Positions 26,469 through 37,910 are shown, numbered from the stretch's first letter. The stretch is 64,000 bases of DNA from Nemertoderma westbladi (GCA_032718475.1 JAUCBJ010001861.1:1-64000), one strand, 5' to 3'. Notes: generated by a model from the letters alone, not told the origin. Translations and numbers: made by a program.

Positions 26469-29400
26469 ATGACAAAAATAAATATGACAAAGTTCAGAAT
26501 AACAGGAATCTTCGTGTTCTGTATACTAAAGGTAGTTTTCGTTGAAGGTATAGTTACACGTCCGAAACAGGGAACCAAAAAGGAGATTTGTATAATGAAT
26601 CGCTCGGGTGAACATGTTCGATGTATTTCCAGCCCTGAAAGGAGGCAGTTCTCGGAACCCATGCGTCGAGTACTCGAACAATTTGGAGTTTGGGACGAAA
26701 ATCTCATCGACTTAAATCGGTTCAACTTGGAGACCCGACAAATAAAAGTGTTCGAGAACGGAGAATTACATAAACTCCACAAAAGTGTATCTACGAAACC
26801 TGACATTTTAAGCCCCGACGATATGCACATATCGACAAACAAGGCGAAGAATAACAAAATAATAGAGTTCCTTACCAAGCTCAGGGGAAACTACCACGAA
26901 CCTCTTGGGGATGCGATTGGTAACCCAGCTGGAGAAGAATGGCTCAAAGAGATGGAATTCTTGCTGGATTATGACGACATACAAGAAACGCAATCTGACA
27001 AAAGTGCAATAAAACCGTACTTAAAAAAAAATCATAGAAAGAAAATCACTAATACAGCAATGAAAATGGAATTCCCAGTAGCAAACGGAGTAGAAACTGG
27101 AAGTTTAATAGAACTTGGTGAAGCCGGTATTGCCCTGCCGCTAATGTGGGATGATTGGGAGCCGTGGGGGCCGTGCAACACCACCTGCGGAATGGGCCAC
27201 AAACGCAGAATACGCAGATGCCTCGATGCGCCACACATTGTCTGTCCAGGCCCATACGTGGCTCACGAACCCTGTCATGTTACAAATTGCCCGGTGCTCG
27301 GCACAGTACCCACACTCGTGTGGTTTATTATACTCACCGTTGTATTCGGTTTGCTCGTGTTGTATTTAATTGGAAGATGTTTCGTACACCATATCAGAGG
27401 AGTGCGAATGTTCACATTTGGGAAACCAAAGTTTCTCAGGAAATTACAGGAAAAAATGCACAAAAAGCAAGGAGAAGATGAAGACTTAGGGAAAAAAAGC
27501 GTCCATGACCAAATTACAGATATGACTGACGTCGAATCACTAGAAATCGAAAATGAGGCCAAAGAAAAGGATGTCTTTCTTAAATCGGCGATTCTTCTGG
27601 TTAATTTATTCTGGTGGCCATGGAAATGGAAGAGAATAAAGGATGAAGACCATGTACCTTCCGTGGACTATGAAGGTCATATTGATGAGGAAATAGGTTT
27701 TGATGATAGATGGGAGGATGGGCAGTATGGTGGTCAGGAATACGATCAATATGAAAATGAAAATAGAATTAGTTTAGGAAAACCGCTGTCAAATGTACCA
27801 GAGGAAAACATACTAAACGAACAATCATTGGAGCCGAATATAGCGGCATCGCCCGCTGCAAGTCAACCTCAGATAGAGGAAGACCCAGAAACGGCACAGA
27901 ACAGTGGAAAGCACAAAACAATGAGGGATTTAGCGTTGGCTGGTCGAGCAGCTATGCGAATGGGAAAGGGGGGAGTTAAAGAAGATGTTCCATTACCGCC
28001 GTCACAGGACAGTGGTCTGGCTGAAAAGCATAAAACAATGAAGGATCTAGCATTAGCTGGTCGGGCAGCTATGCGAATTGGTAAGGGGGGAGTTTCTTCT
28101 GATATTCCATTAACACCACCTCCACCACCACCACAGGAAGCTGCGGCTTTAAAGCATAAAACATTGAGGGATATAGCGATGGCGGGTCGGTTTGCTATGC
28201 GAATGGGGGGAGGTTGGAACCCGGCGGGCAAGGGTAAGGGCCAAACGCCGAGTCGGGAAACAAGCAGGGATGGGCTGACACGAATCGAAATGTTATCAAA
28301 ATTGACGCAAATAAAGGGCGGTAAATACGCTGGGGAAATAACCGACTCAGGGAACATAGAGAGAATCCAAACAGAGACACAAACTGATGAAACAGCCCAA
28401 AAGTTTCCCGATTTAGGAGAAGTATTAATATCAAAGGAGATACAGGAAGCTGAGAGCAAACAACAACAGGAGCAAACCCAGTCATACGGGGGACAACAGA
28501 TATACGGGGGGCAACAGTCATACGGGGGCGGGGGTCAACAGGCATACGTGGGACAATCAGGATTAATGATGCCTGGAGAATCCGTGTCTCAGATGCATCC
28601 AAGTCCTGGGTACGATCACACGTGTAGGGATTGCAATCCTGCGGGACTTCAATTAGGTGACTATCAACAAACTGGCTATTGGTCTGGATACCAGGGACAA
28701 CAACAACAGCAACAACCGTCGTCACACATGTATTCGGAGGGAGCAAGTTATAACATGACAACACAAAGACCGCTAGCAGTGGACCCACAGCAATCACAGT
28801 TTGCTTGGAAGGATTCTACAGGTCGATCTGGCATTACAGGTTTAAGTCAGCAAGGCAAACCATCGGGTACGGAAGAACCCAATTACATCATCCCAACGCA
28901 ATATAAAGTAACTACAAACGATCCTACCAGAATGTTGCAATCCTCTCAATCAAAGCCATGGTCTCAGAAATTACAAATTAGGAAAGACATCAGAGACCAA
29001 CCAGGTACGTCGACCTATGATCAAACCAGAGTGCTTCCTGGTGTTCCAATGCCTACTGGAACACAAATGCCTACTGGAGCACAAATGCCTATTGGAGCAC
29101 AAATGCCTTCTGGTATTCCAATGCATTTTGGCGGCCAAACACAATGGAGACAGCCTGGCCCAGTCTTTGATCCACCGCAAGGAGAAATGAATTCATATCA
29201 CCTGAATTCACCAGCAGCAGGGTTACACCGTTTCCATAACGACTCCTTCAATACTTACTACAACCAACATCTTATGGGTCGCCCAGCAGGTTGCATACAC
29301 AAGAATCCAAAAGATGAGTCACCAAAGCGCTTTACAACATTTATTCAAACTGAAGTTGGAAATCCTGAAACCATAGGAAAACGGAGGATTTCACCAACAA

Positions 29401-30455
29401 AATGCCTGGTAAATAAAAATCATCAAACATGTGAGGAATTCAAACACTCCGACATGGACAATGAATCAGAGAGCTCATGCACCACTATCACCGAAACTAT
29501 CTACCTTGACAGTCAAACTCGAAAACCCAAAGGCGGATCTATCACCATCAAGAGGCAACGTCCACAGTGCGTCATCGAGAGTAAGTGCCCCAAAATGAGA
29601 GCAAAAGAAAGAAAAAGTCATATCCACGGATCACAATGTTCATCAGTGAGGGATCGTCACATACACACTACGAGAACAAGAGTACGAGGAACGCCACCTT
29701 ATGAGGATGTGCGTTCTAGAACACGTTCTAAGGAGAGAAAGTGTCGCAGAAAAGATGATATTTCTGTGATAAGCGAGCATCGCCATACACATACAGATTA
29801 TATTCCAGGGTTTATAAGTAGAAGTGGCTTTCAGGTATTGGACGGCAACCGCATACAGGCCGAGCAACAGGCTCGAAACATGGGTTTGCGTTGGTATAAG
29901 TACGGTGACACCTGGGAAAGAGTGAATCCATGCAGACTAGAGCTGGTGGAGGCGCACCCTGCAAGAGCGGAGCGGCGGAGTACCAATAAGTACAGCCCAG
30001 TTCTGGGTCACGTCCGGGAATGCGAGACTACAAATAGAGGAAACACCTTCGGTACACCGGCAGTTGTTGGGAGCTGCAATGAGTTGTCCCTAGAGCGAAT
30101 GATGGAGCACTATAGGCCGTGTTCGAGTACAGATACGGAGACTTCCACGAGTCTTTCGCAGCAATGCGAACAGAAGTTCAGGAGTTGCGGCGGTAAATAC
30201 CATACAAGAAGATGCCGATCGCCTGGACTATGCGTTAACGATGGGTTCAGGAAAAGACGGTGTCTCAACGATGGACCCAAACTGAACATCGCGTTTAGTA
30301 GGAACATCCCTATAAAGCAACATGTGGTCTCGGGTTGCCACCGCCGGAAACGGAAGAGAGATACCCGTACAGGGCCAGTAGCTGTGCAGCCCACCCTGGG
30401 GGACTTACCAGACAACCTACCACATCGCTACTTCAGTTTAAATATAACTCCTTGA
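26469..30455 (+). CDS. Single-pass membrane protein with thrombospondin type 1 domain
   Basis: Uninterrupted frame of 1328 residues. A hydrophobic segment (about residues 10-26) looks like a signal peptide. The ectodomain is ~250 residues with one TSP1 domain at about 228-275 (WEPWGPCNTTCGMGHKRRIR ... CHVTNCP; WxxW, CSxTCG-like and Cys pattern visible). A transmembrane helix follows at ~280-306 (LVWFIILTVVFGLLVLYLIG). The long cytoplasmic tail has acidic stretches and three spaced copies of KHKTMRDLALAGRAAMRMGK-like sequence (from residues 481, 520 and 562). Beyond these come Gln/Gly-rich sequence, PTGTQMPTGAQMPIGA repeats, and a Cys/His/Arg-rich C-terminus. I do not recognise an orthologue; an adhesion or guidance receptor is a guess from the TSP1 domain. 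It is antisense to PRPF4B, within its 27-kb intron, and only 224 bp from exon 26126-26245. ATG 26484 is an alternative start. Confidence 0.85.
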   Translation: MTKINMTKFRITGIFVFCILKVVFVEGIVTRPKQGTKKEICIMNRSGEHVRCISSPERRQFSEPMRRVLEQFGVWDENLIDLNRFNLETRQIKVFENGELHKLHKSVSTKPDILSPDDMHISTNKAKNNKIIEFLTKLRGNYHEPLGDAIGNPAGEEWLKEMEFLLDYDDIQETQSDKSAIKPYLKKNHRKKITNTAMKMEFPVANGVETGSLIELGEAGIALPLMWDDWEPWGPCNTTCGMGHKRRIRRCLDAPHIVCPGPYVAHEPCHVTNCPVLGTVPTLVWFIILTVVFGLLVLYLIGRCFVHHIRGVRMFTFGKPKFLRKLQEKMHKKQGEDEDLGKKSVHDQITDMTDVESLEIENEAKEKDVFLKSAILLVNLFWWPWKWKRIKDEDHVPSVDYEGHIDEEIGFDDRWEDGQYGGQEYDQYENENRISLGKPLSNVPEENILNEQSLEPNIAASPAASQPQIEEDPETAQNSGKHKTMRDLALAGRAAMRMGKGGVKEDVPLPPSQDSGLAEKHKTMKDLALAGRAAMRIGKGGVSSDIPLTPPPPPPQEAAALKHKTLRDIAMAGRFAMRMGGGWNPAGKGKGQTPSRETSRDGLTRIEMLSKLTQIKGGKYAGEITDSGNIERIQTETQTDETAQKFPDLGEVLISKEIQEAESKQQQEQTQSYGGQQIYGGQQSYGGGGQQAYVGQSGLMMPGESVSQMHPSPGYDHTCRDCNPAGLQLGDYQQTGYWSGYQGQQQQQQPSSHMYSEGASYNMTTQRPLAVDPQQSQFAWKDSTGRSGITGLSQQGKPSGTEEPNYIIPTQYKVTTNDPTRMLQSSQSKPWSQKLQIRKDIRDQPGTSTYDQTRVLPGVPMPTGTQMPTGAQMPIGAQMPSGIPMHFGGQTQWRQPGPVFDPPQGEMNSYHLNSPAAGLHRFHNDSFNTYYNQHLMGRPAGCIHKNPKDESPKRFTTFIQTEVGNPETIGKRRISPTKCLVNKNHQTCEEFKHSDMDNESESSCTTITETIYLDSQTRKPKGGSITIKRQRPQCVIESKCPKMRAKERKSHIHGSQCSSVRDRHIHTTRTRVRGTPPYEDVRSRTRSKERKCRRKDDISVISEHRHTHTDYIPGFISRSGFQVLDGNRIQAEQQARNMGLRWYKYGDTWERVNPCRLELVEAHPARAERRSTNKYSPVLGHVRECETTNRGNTFGTPAVVGSCNELSLERMMEHYRPCSSTDTETSTSLSQQCEQKFRSCGGKYHTRRCRSPGLCVNDGFRKRRCLNDGPKLNIAFSRNIPIKQHVVSGCHRRKRKRDTRTGPVAVQPTLGDLPDNLPHRYFSLNITP

Positions 30456-30964
30456 ACCGAGTCACCAAAAATAGTCGCAGATGTATTTTAGTACAGGCCA
30501 AGTCCCGAAAAGTGTCTGGATGATTCAATTTCTGGTGATACATATTCAATACTTAAATATATAAAAATACCACTATATTTAATTTAACTTATTGGTTAAT
30601 TCATATTAAATTCATAAATTAAAATAATTAATATATCGGTATTCTTTAAAGCCCTTCTCCTTTCGCCCGCATCATCCGATGTTAATTTTGGTGCATCAAC
30701 TTTAACAAAATATCGTGACCATGGAGACAGATTAACACCACAATTTTCAAAAAAATTCACGAAAATGACGCACGATGGCGTTATGTATCTCATGTCTCAA
30801 TCCTATATTAAGTATTATAAGATTTTGAGCTAATAGGAGAACCAGAATCCCAGAAAAACAACCCACACTGCTAAAATAGTAATAATGTTAATTTTCATTC
30901 AATTTAGTTCTGCCTATCTGAAAAAATAACCAAAAAAGTATTCTAGGTATTCTGCTAAAAGTAT
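30456..30964. other. 3' flank of the TSP1 gene
   Basis: AT-rich. AATATATAAAAATA sequence near 30553 may include the 3' end, but no canonical AATAAA is obvious close to the stop. Nothing else is seen. Confidence 0.35.
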
Positions 30965-33100
30965 TCTACTATTACTGGTCATTGTATCGGTATATTCTGA
31001 TAGCCTGCGCTCGCGATTGTTACTGGTCATTGTATCGGTATATTCTGATAGCCTGCGCTCGCGATTGTTACTGGTCATTGTATCGGTATATTCTGATAGA
31101 CTGCGTTCGCGACTATTACTGATCATTGTATCGGTATATTCTGATAGCCTGCGCTCGCGATTCTTACTGGTCATTGTATCGGTATATTCTGATAGACTGC
31201 GTTCGCGACTATTACTGATCATTGTATCGGTATATTATTCTGATAGCCTGCGCTTGCGACTGTTACTGGTCATTGTATCGGTATATTCTGATAGCCTGCG
31301 CTCGGGACTGTTACTGGTCATTGTATCGGTATATTCTGATAGCCTGCGCCTGCAACTATTACTGGTCATTGTATCGGTATATTCTGATAGCATGCGCCCA
31401 CGTCTATTACTGGTCATTGTATCGGTATATTCTGATAGCCTGCGCTCGCGACTATTACTGGTCATTGTATCAGTATATTCTGATAGCCTGCGCCCACGTC
31501 TATTACTGGTCATTGTATCGGTATATTCTGATAGCCTGCGCCCGCGACTATTACTGGTCATTGTATCGGTATATTCTGATAGCATGCGCCCGCGACTATT
31601 ACTGGTCATTGAATCGGTATATTCTGATAGCATGCGCCCGCGACTATTACTGGTCATTGAATCGGTATATTCTGATAGCCTGCGCCCACGTCTATTACTG
31701 GTCATTGTATCAGTATATTCTGATAGCCTGCGCCCACGTCTATTACTGGTCATTGTATCAGTATATTCTGATAGCCTGCGCCCACGTCTATTACTGGTCA
31801 TTGTATCGGTATATTCTGACAGCCTGCACCCGCGACTATTACTGGTCATTGTATCGGTATATTCTGATAGCCTGCGCTCGCGACTATTACTGGTCATTGT
31901 ATCGGTATATTCTGATAGCCTGCGCCCACGTCTATTACTGGTCATTGTATCGGTATATTCTGATAGCCTGCACCCGCGACTATTACTGGTCATTGTATCG
32001 GTATATTCTGATAGCCTGCGCTCGCGACTATTACTGGTCATTGTATCGGTATATTCTGATAGCCTGCGCCCACGTCTATTACTGGTCATTGTATCGGTAT
32101 ATTCTGATAGCCTGCGCCCGCGACTATTACTGGTCATTGTATCGGTATATTCTGATAGCCTGCGCTCGCGACTATTACTGGTCATTGTATCGGTATATTC
32201 TGATAGCCTGCGCCCACGTCTATTACTGGTCATTGTATCGGTATATTCTGATAGCCTGCACCCGCGACTATTACCGGTCATTGTATCAGTATATTCTGAT
32301 AGCCTGCGCCCACGTCTATTACTGGTCATTGTATCAGTATATTCTGATAGCCTGCGCCCACGTCTATTACTGGTCATTGTATCGGTATATTCTGATAGCC
32401 TGCGCCCACGTCTATTACTGGTCATTGTATCGGTATATTCTGATAGCCTGCGCCCGCGACTATTACTGGTCATTGTATCGGTATATTCTGATAGCCTGCG
32501 CTCGCGACTATTACTGGTCATTGTATCGGTATATTCTGATAGCCTGCGCCCACGACTATTACTGGTCATTGTATCGGTATATTCTGATAGCCTGTGCTCG
32601 CGACTGTTACTGGTCATTGTATTGGTATATTCTGATAGCCTGCTCTCGCGACTGTTACTGGTCATTGTATCGGTATATTCTGATAGCCTGCACCCGCGAC
32701 TGTTACTGGTCATTGTATCGGTATATTCTGATAGCCGCGCCCGCGACTGTTACTGGTCATTGTATCGGTATATTCTGATAGCCGCGCCCGCGACTGTTAC
32801 TGGTCATTGTATCGGTATATTCTGATAGCCACGCCCGCGACTGTTACTGGTCATTGTATTGGTATATTCTGATAGCCTGCTCTCGCGACTGTTACTGGTC
32901 ATTGTATCGGTATATTCTGATAGCCTGCGCCCGCGACTGTTACTGGTCATTGTATCGGTATATTCTGATAGCCGCGCCCGCGACTGTTACTGGTCATTGT
33001 ATCGGTATATTCTGATAGCCTGTGCTCGCGACTGTTACTGGTCATTGTATCGGTATATTCTGATAGCCTGCGCCCACGACTATTACTGGTCATTGTATCT
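30965..33100. repeat. 48-bp minisatellite
   Basis: About 44 tandem units of 48 bp, with plus-strand pieces TTACTGGTCATTGTATCGGT, ATATTCTGATAGCCTGCGC and CCACG or TCGCG variants. It lies in the 27-kb PRPF4B intron about 500 bp past the TSP1 gene. No GTRAGT donor occurs on the PRPF4B sense strand and no exon adjoins it. Long open frames on both strands arise because 48 is a multiple of 3 and the unit has no stop; they are not genes. Variant classes alternate along the array. Confidence 0.95.
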
Positions 33101-33603
33101 TCCCAACCTAAAATATATGTTACTGAATCCACACTGAGGCAAATGAGAGCGCGTTATTCTCGAAACAGTACTTTTTGTGAGTGTTGTTTTGGCTCTAGGT
33201 TTACGAGATTATGATATAGTCTTCACGAGCACATTTATGTGGAAATTTGTTTTATTTAAATAAGCGTAGCTAGACTAAATTGCCGTAGCAACCGTTGCAA
33301 TGTGTGAGACTAGCGTAGTGAGTGACATTAGTATTTTGCGTGTGAGAAAGATCCGTTGGGCGTTGAAAGGTTTTATAGTGTGAAAATCTAAGTACAGGAA
33401 ATACAATTTATTCATGTTAATATAATAATAATTTACATTGCAATCTTAGTAAATATTAAAGATATTCACGTGTTATAGAAAGTAGCGTGAGAGGAAGTCT
33501 GGCTATATTGCTCGTCTATATTGGTTTGGTTACAAAAGAACAAGGGTAATAACACTTTAGTGTTACTTTATCCACGGTATGTAATATGTAAGTTTGTTAC
33601 ATT
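33101..33603. other. Intronic / intergenic, no gene seen
   Basis: Unique AT-rich sequence with no recognisable element. It could be the promoter region of the possible small plus-strand gene starting at 33604. Confidence 0.3.
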
Positions 33604-33672
33604 ATGTCAATTTATCAGCGTCCTGGTGATGGTGATATTCTCGCAGCGTTACGGCCTATATGTCGGAATGAT
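33604..33672 (+). CDS. Possible first exon of a small gene, unknown function
   Basis: ATG followed by 23 codons (MSIYQRPGDGDILAALRPIC then RND) ending at a good donor, GAATGAT|GTAAGT, in phase 0. It could splice to 38821-38905, whose acceptor (ACTTATATTTTAG) is good and which, read in phase 0, gives 25 codons then TAA. The product would be ~48 residues, unrecognised. This is inference from splice signals alone. Confidence 0.25.
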
Positions 33673-33762
33673 GTAAGTAAAGTATAATCACTTCAATCAC
33701 TCATTTATACGTTGAGAGTATTAACCGACTGGTGCTGCAGGTGTGGATGATTGGAATTGAGA

Positions 33763-34266
33763 ACCAGCATTGTTCATTCTTAAACAACAACTCCCTTCAG
33801 TAGTGTACTGTTACTGAATTACTTATCCAATGAATGTCCCCCATGCACCAGCATTTTTCATTATTAAACAACAACTCCCTTCAGTAGTGGACTGTTACTG
33901 AATTACTTATCCAATGAATGTCCCCCATGTACCAGCATTGTTCATTATTAAACAACAACTCCCTTCGGTAGTGGACTGTTACTGAATTACTTATCCAATG
34001 AATGTCCCCCATGCACCAGCATTTTTCATTATTAAACAACAACTCCCTTCAGTAGTGGACTGTTACTGAATTACTTATCCAATGAATGTCCCCCATGTAC
34101 CAGCATTGTTCATTATTAAACAACAACTCCCTTCAGTAGTGGACTGTTACTGAATTACTTATCCAATGAATGTCCCCCATGCACCAGCATTTTTCATTAT
34201 TAAACAACAACTCCCTTCAGTAGTGGACTGTTACTGAATTACTTATCCAATGAATGTCCCCCATGT
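33763..34266. repeat. 84-bp tandem repeat, left part
   Basis: Six units of 84 bp, landmarks ACCAGCATTGTTCATTATTA, AACTCCCTTCAGTAGTGGAC and CCAATGAATGTCCCCCATG. The same array continues at 37911-38718, so it is split by a 3.6-kb segment. Confidence 0.93.
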
Positions 34267-35324
34267 GGGGCGAGCCACGAAGTGAGAGAGCCTTAGCGTA
34301 GTGGTACCATTAATCAACCTGTCGTTCTGTCGTTCTGTCGCGTTTTTTTTCAGTATTTTATTTTAAACGTTAATAACTCGGCCAATCCTTGATGAAATCT
34401 ATCCAAACTTGGTACACATGTTGTTTGGCAAAAGTTTGAAAATTTTCCAAGTAGAATTTGCGTGGGGCCTTCGTGCAGCATCAGTGTAACTGTTATTGTA
34501 GTTATAATATATTTATTTATCCAAAATTAACATGCGTTAAATTATTATTACTGTAGGATAAATCAGCTGGTTTTCTGACAAATTTTGCAAAACATAGGGG
34601 CTGTCTGCCAATCTGCATGTACCATTTGTACCGGTACTGTCAGGCTGTAATACAGGTCAGCCGGTACCATACACTGCAGACATGCCATATCATGTAATCT
34701 AAACATGGCCCCGGAAACCCTTGCGGTGATTATAGTTTAGGCCTAATTAGCCTAGTACCGGTAATAATAATATAATAGTTTAGATAGTTCAGTAGTTACC
34801 GCTAATCATTCAGTCATTGGCACGGTACACCGTATTGCTGTACTGCCGTTCAGCCGTTGTAGTGCGCACCGTAGGTACCACCCATGCCTAGGCTGACTGT
34901 GCTGATTATGGTTTGATTGATTGATTGTTTTTTACACATAATTAAACCTTTTAAAATTCACAATAATACATTTATAAAGATTACGTTACGATATTAGGCC
35001 TACAGTACAAGTAGGCCTAATAACACTAGATATTTAGGAGCACCAATACTGATTTATGTAGATAGTCAACTTATAAAATGTTTATTTACTTAAATAAAAG
35101 GTTCTGGTGTAAGGATAGCCTCATGAGGTATATACCTCGTTTCCATGAGGGTCCTATAATAATTTTCATACTCTAATATTTAAAGCTAGTCAGACTGTGG
35201 TACCTAAGCTATATACTGTTAGGTATATTGCTGTATTGGGGTGGGGTTAGGAATAATCCATTTGTTTTAGCATTGAACTGTTGAATCCCCTTATTTATTA
35301 TAAAACCATTGGAAATATTCGCAA

Positions 35325-35642
35325 ATGCCGCTCCATTACTGTCTGATGTCTGAAACGCTCCCGACAGTCCGATGTATCTGGACCCGAGCAGCCGAGTTGC
35401 TTCAAGAGGTGATTAACGGGGGAATACTACGGAATTGCTTGTTTGTCAGTACGATTCTATTTGGGTATTTACTACACTCAGACACTGGGAATACGGCGGT
35501 CGGTCAGATCGTAATGCGGGCCACTGCCAAGTTCATCATGCCTCACTCCGGTCACCCACCTTGGAGTGCGGTGGGAAGAGTCCCACTTACTGACTTACGT
35601 CGACGACTGGACGAATCGACGAGGATTGCGATCTGGGTTTAG
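35325..35642 (+). other. Unrecognised open frame inside the inserted segment
   Basis: 105 codons in a GC-richer patch (about 35320-35830) unlike the AT-rich surroundings. No domain is recognised. It could be a decayed transposon coding fragment or chance. Confidence 0.2.
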
Positions 35643-37179
35643 CGGCGGCCCGGATCCTGGGATCGCCTGGGGGAAATGGTTGAACGTTGGGCAGACGTTA
35701 TCGCACTGGATTACGTTCTCTGTGACGCGAAAGTGTGAAGCGAATTCGTTGTCGAATTGGGTCGGAAGCTGCGGGAATTCTACTGTTCTACGGGAGTAAA
35801 CCGCAGCGGTCCGGTGACTGACTACGGACGGATACTACTGGGATAAGCAGGTATTTCGATCGAGTTTCTCGTATTCTCGATGCTCGAGGCGGATAGAGAG
35901 TTGGTTGTGTTGGGCGGTGTTGTTCAATTCTATCAAACATATTAAATAATTGGTAAAATAATAAAAACACACCAGATAAAGATACTGAGCTTATGGTAAA
36001 GAGATAGGCCGAACTTACAATTTCCAAATAGATTGTTCATATAATAAATATATTTTTGGTATTTGATTTCAAGATAGGGGGGGGGGGGGGGGGGGGGGGG
36101 GCTGGACGCAATAAAAATTCATCCCTCTCCAGGGGAAATTGGACGCAAATAACAACAGCTGATTACTCTCAAAAATAAAACTGTAACCTGTTCTATTGTG
36201 TTTACTTTATTGTTTTGGTTAAAATAACGTGCCACTGTAACCTGCTCCTTTCCCAAAATTTAGAAATTAATATTGAGGCGGGATATTAATTCGCCAAGAT
36301 GGGATTTGCGTCCAGTCCCACCCCCCTCCTATCTCTTGATTTCACTAAAAAATAGAATACATTGCATTTTACTGTTATAATTACTGTATTGAATAAAATA
36401 ATTAATTGATTGTTTATTAAACCGTGCTAAGCACGTTGAACTGGAGCTCTAACAATTCCCCACTAGCGGCAGACAGGAACTGTAAAAGTCTCTGTAGAAT
36501 TTCTAATTAAGCAATGCTCTTAGGTAACTACTACTAAATTTCAGATGAATCTGATCGTTGGTTCTATAATTACAGCTATTTTTACGTTTCTGTTAATTCG
36601 CCCCCTAGCGGCAGACCGGGGAACTGTAGAAGTCTGTCTGTGTGTAGAATTTCTAAATTTTTTTAAGACTACAAGTGTACCAAGTTTGGTTCCATTTCAT
36701 CCATGATTGACCGACTTATTAGCGTTCAAACATTCCTGCCACGAATAAAAGCTGCAGGAACTCGAGCGATAATTAATTTATTTATTATTAAATACTGTTT
36801 CAATTAAATTCTTTACGAAAATCTAGTCATCTTCTTTTAAATATGGACCCTGCATTCATGGAAAATATAATATTTGATAATTCATCAGTCACCAGTCAGC
36901 CTACGCTAATTTCACAGCAAAGTCCTTGTCATGGCCTGTGTGTAGTAGGCCATGGTACCACCCTACTACCGGTACCGGCTGACCGGTGGCAACTAGCACT
37001 TGCACAGCAACAGCCCTACCGGCGATACACAGGTTGAAATTTATGTAGAGTTTGCTCAACAGTACAGATATAAAATAGTTATCTAAATTATATATATTAC
37101 TATTGACAAGTATTGAAATATATACCGTTATTCGTGTTATCAGTATTTGCAACATCTGACATTGAAGAGGTGAGAGAAG

Positions 37180-37638
37180 ATGAATACCGACACTCAACAA
37201 AACCAACGCTTATCACAGGTCGGTATGGTTACCTCGAAACCGGCGCGACTGTCCACTCGAATACAACTTCAAAACACAAACGCCAACAATAAACTGAAAG
37301 CGAATCGAACGTCTTCAGAAGAATCTGTCATTGGGACGAAGAAAAGGAAGCCGAAACCATGGGAATGGACCACAGCTAAGATTGAATGCTCCCATTGTCA
37401 GAGTTCCTGGACCGAAATTGAAACACCAATTGCCGATGGGCTTGATCTCTCAAACCAAAACTTCCTCTGCGGGGTTTGCGCGGCAGTAAAGATTGAAAGT
37501 CTGGAAGCTGGCATCCCTAGGTATTATTATTATAAAGAGCGTCAGCCTGCGTTTAATAAATATATTTTAATACAAAACAGGTCGAACGCAAAGAGGCTTA
37601 TAATGAAGACGAGTACTGCATTGATTATATTCCTATAA
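37180..37638 (+). CDS. Possible zinc-ribbon-like protein, unknown
   Basis: ATG 37180 opens a basic N-terminus (KKRKPKPWEWTTAK) followed by two CxxC pairs, CSHC and CGVC, about 30 residues apart, which could bind zinc. The frame runs to 37638, but the last ~45 residues look like intron. An AAAACAG|GTCGAACG acceptor at about 37580 begins another open stretch (VERKEAYNEDEYCIDYIP ... VLPFRGW, stop near 37706) that would join in frame to a donor at GCGGCA|GTAAAG (about 37481). It may be a transposon-encoded or nested gene. Function is unknown. Confidence 0.35.
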   Translation: MNTDTQQNQRLSQVGMVTSKPARLSTRIQLQNTNANNKLKANRTSSEESVIGTKKRKPKPWEWTTAKIECSHCQSSWTEIETPIADGLDLSNQNFLCGVCAAVKIESLEAGIPRYYYYKERQPAFNKYILIQNRSNAKRLIMKTSTALIIFL

Positions 37639-37910
37639 ACCACCTGGCTTTGCATATTGAACGTGCGTTTGGAAATAAGTTCGTGCTACCCTTCCGTGGG
37701 TGGTAGATGTCGCGGTTATGTATTGGTGGGTGGGAAGGGAGGGGGGGGGGGGGGGTGCAGATTAAAAGGGGTGAACACGTACTGTCCCCCTTTCTTTGAT
37801 TAATTGGTGGTGTTGGTTAATCTCTCATAACCTGATTTTGTGATACAGTCGCACAATTTTAATTTGTATCTCATAACTGGGCCTCGTGCTGCGCGAAGGC
37901 CCCACGAACG

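Larger units (their letters stand above)
34267..37910. mobile_element. Probable insertion interrupting the 84-bp array
   Basis: The 84-bp unit reads ...CCCCCATGTACCAGC when intact. Here CCCCCATGT is followed by 3644 bp and then TGTACCAGC, compatible with a 3-bp TGT target duplication. The left end is a copy of the GGGGCGAGCC repeat (34267-34490). A sequence GTGGGGCCTTCGTGCAGCAT at 34464 recurs inverted, slightly changed, ending at about 37906 (GCGCGAAGGCCCCAC). The interior holds an inverted family copy near 36430-36770, G runs at about 36078-36102 and 37740-37756, and the frames described separately. The class of element is not determined. Confidence 0.5.

Noticed and set aside
26435-30415. 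Minus-strand frames opposite the TSP1 gene
   Set aside because: Shadow frames without domain or splice support; the PRPF4B sense strand here is intron.
30914-33137. Frames repeating LLLVIVSVYSDSLRPR or MTSNSRGRRLSEYTDT
   Set aside because: Products of the stop-free 48-bp repeat; present on both strands, no other gene signal.
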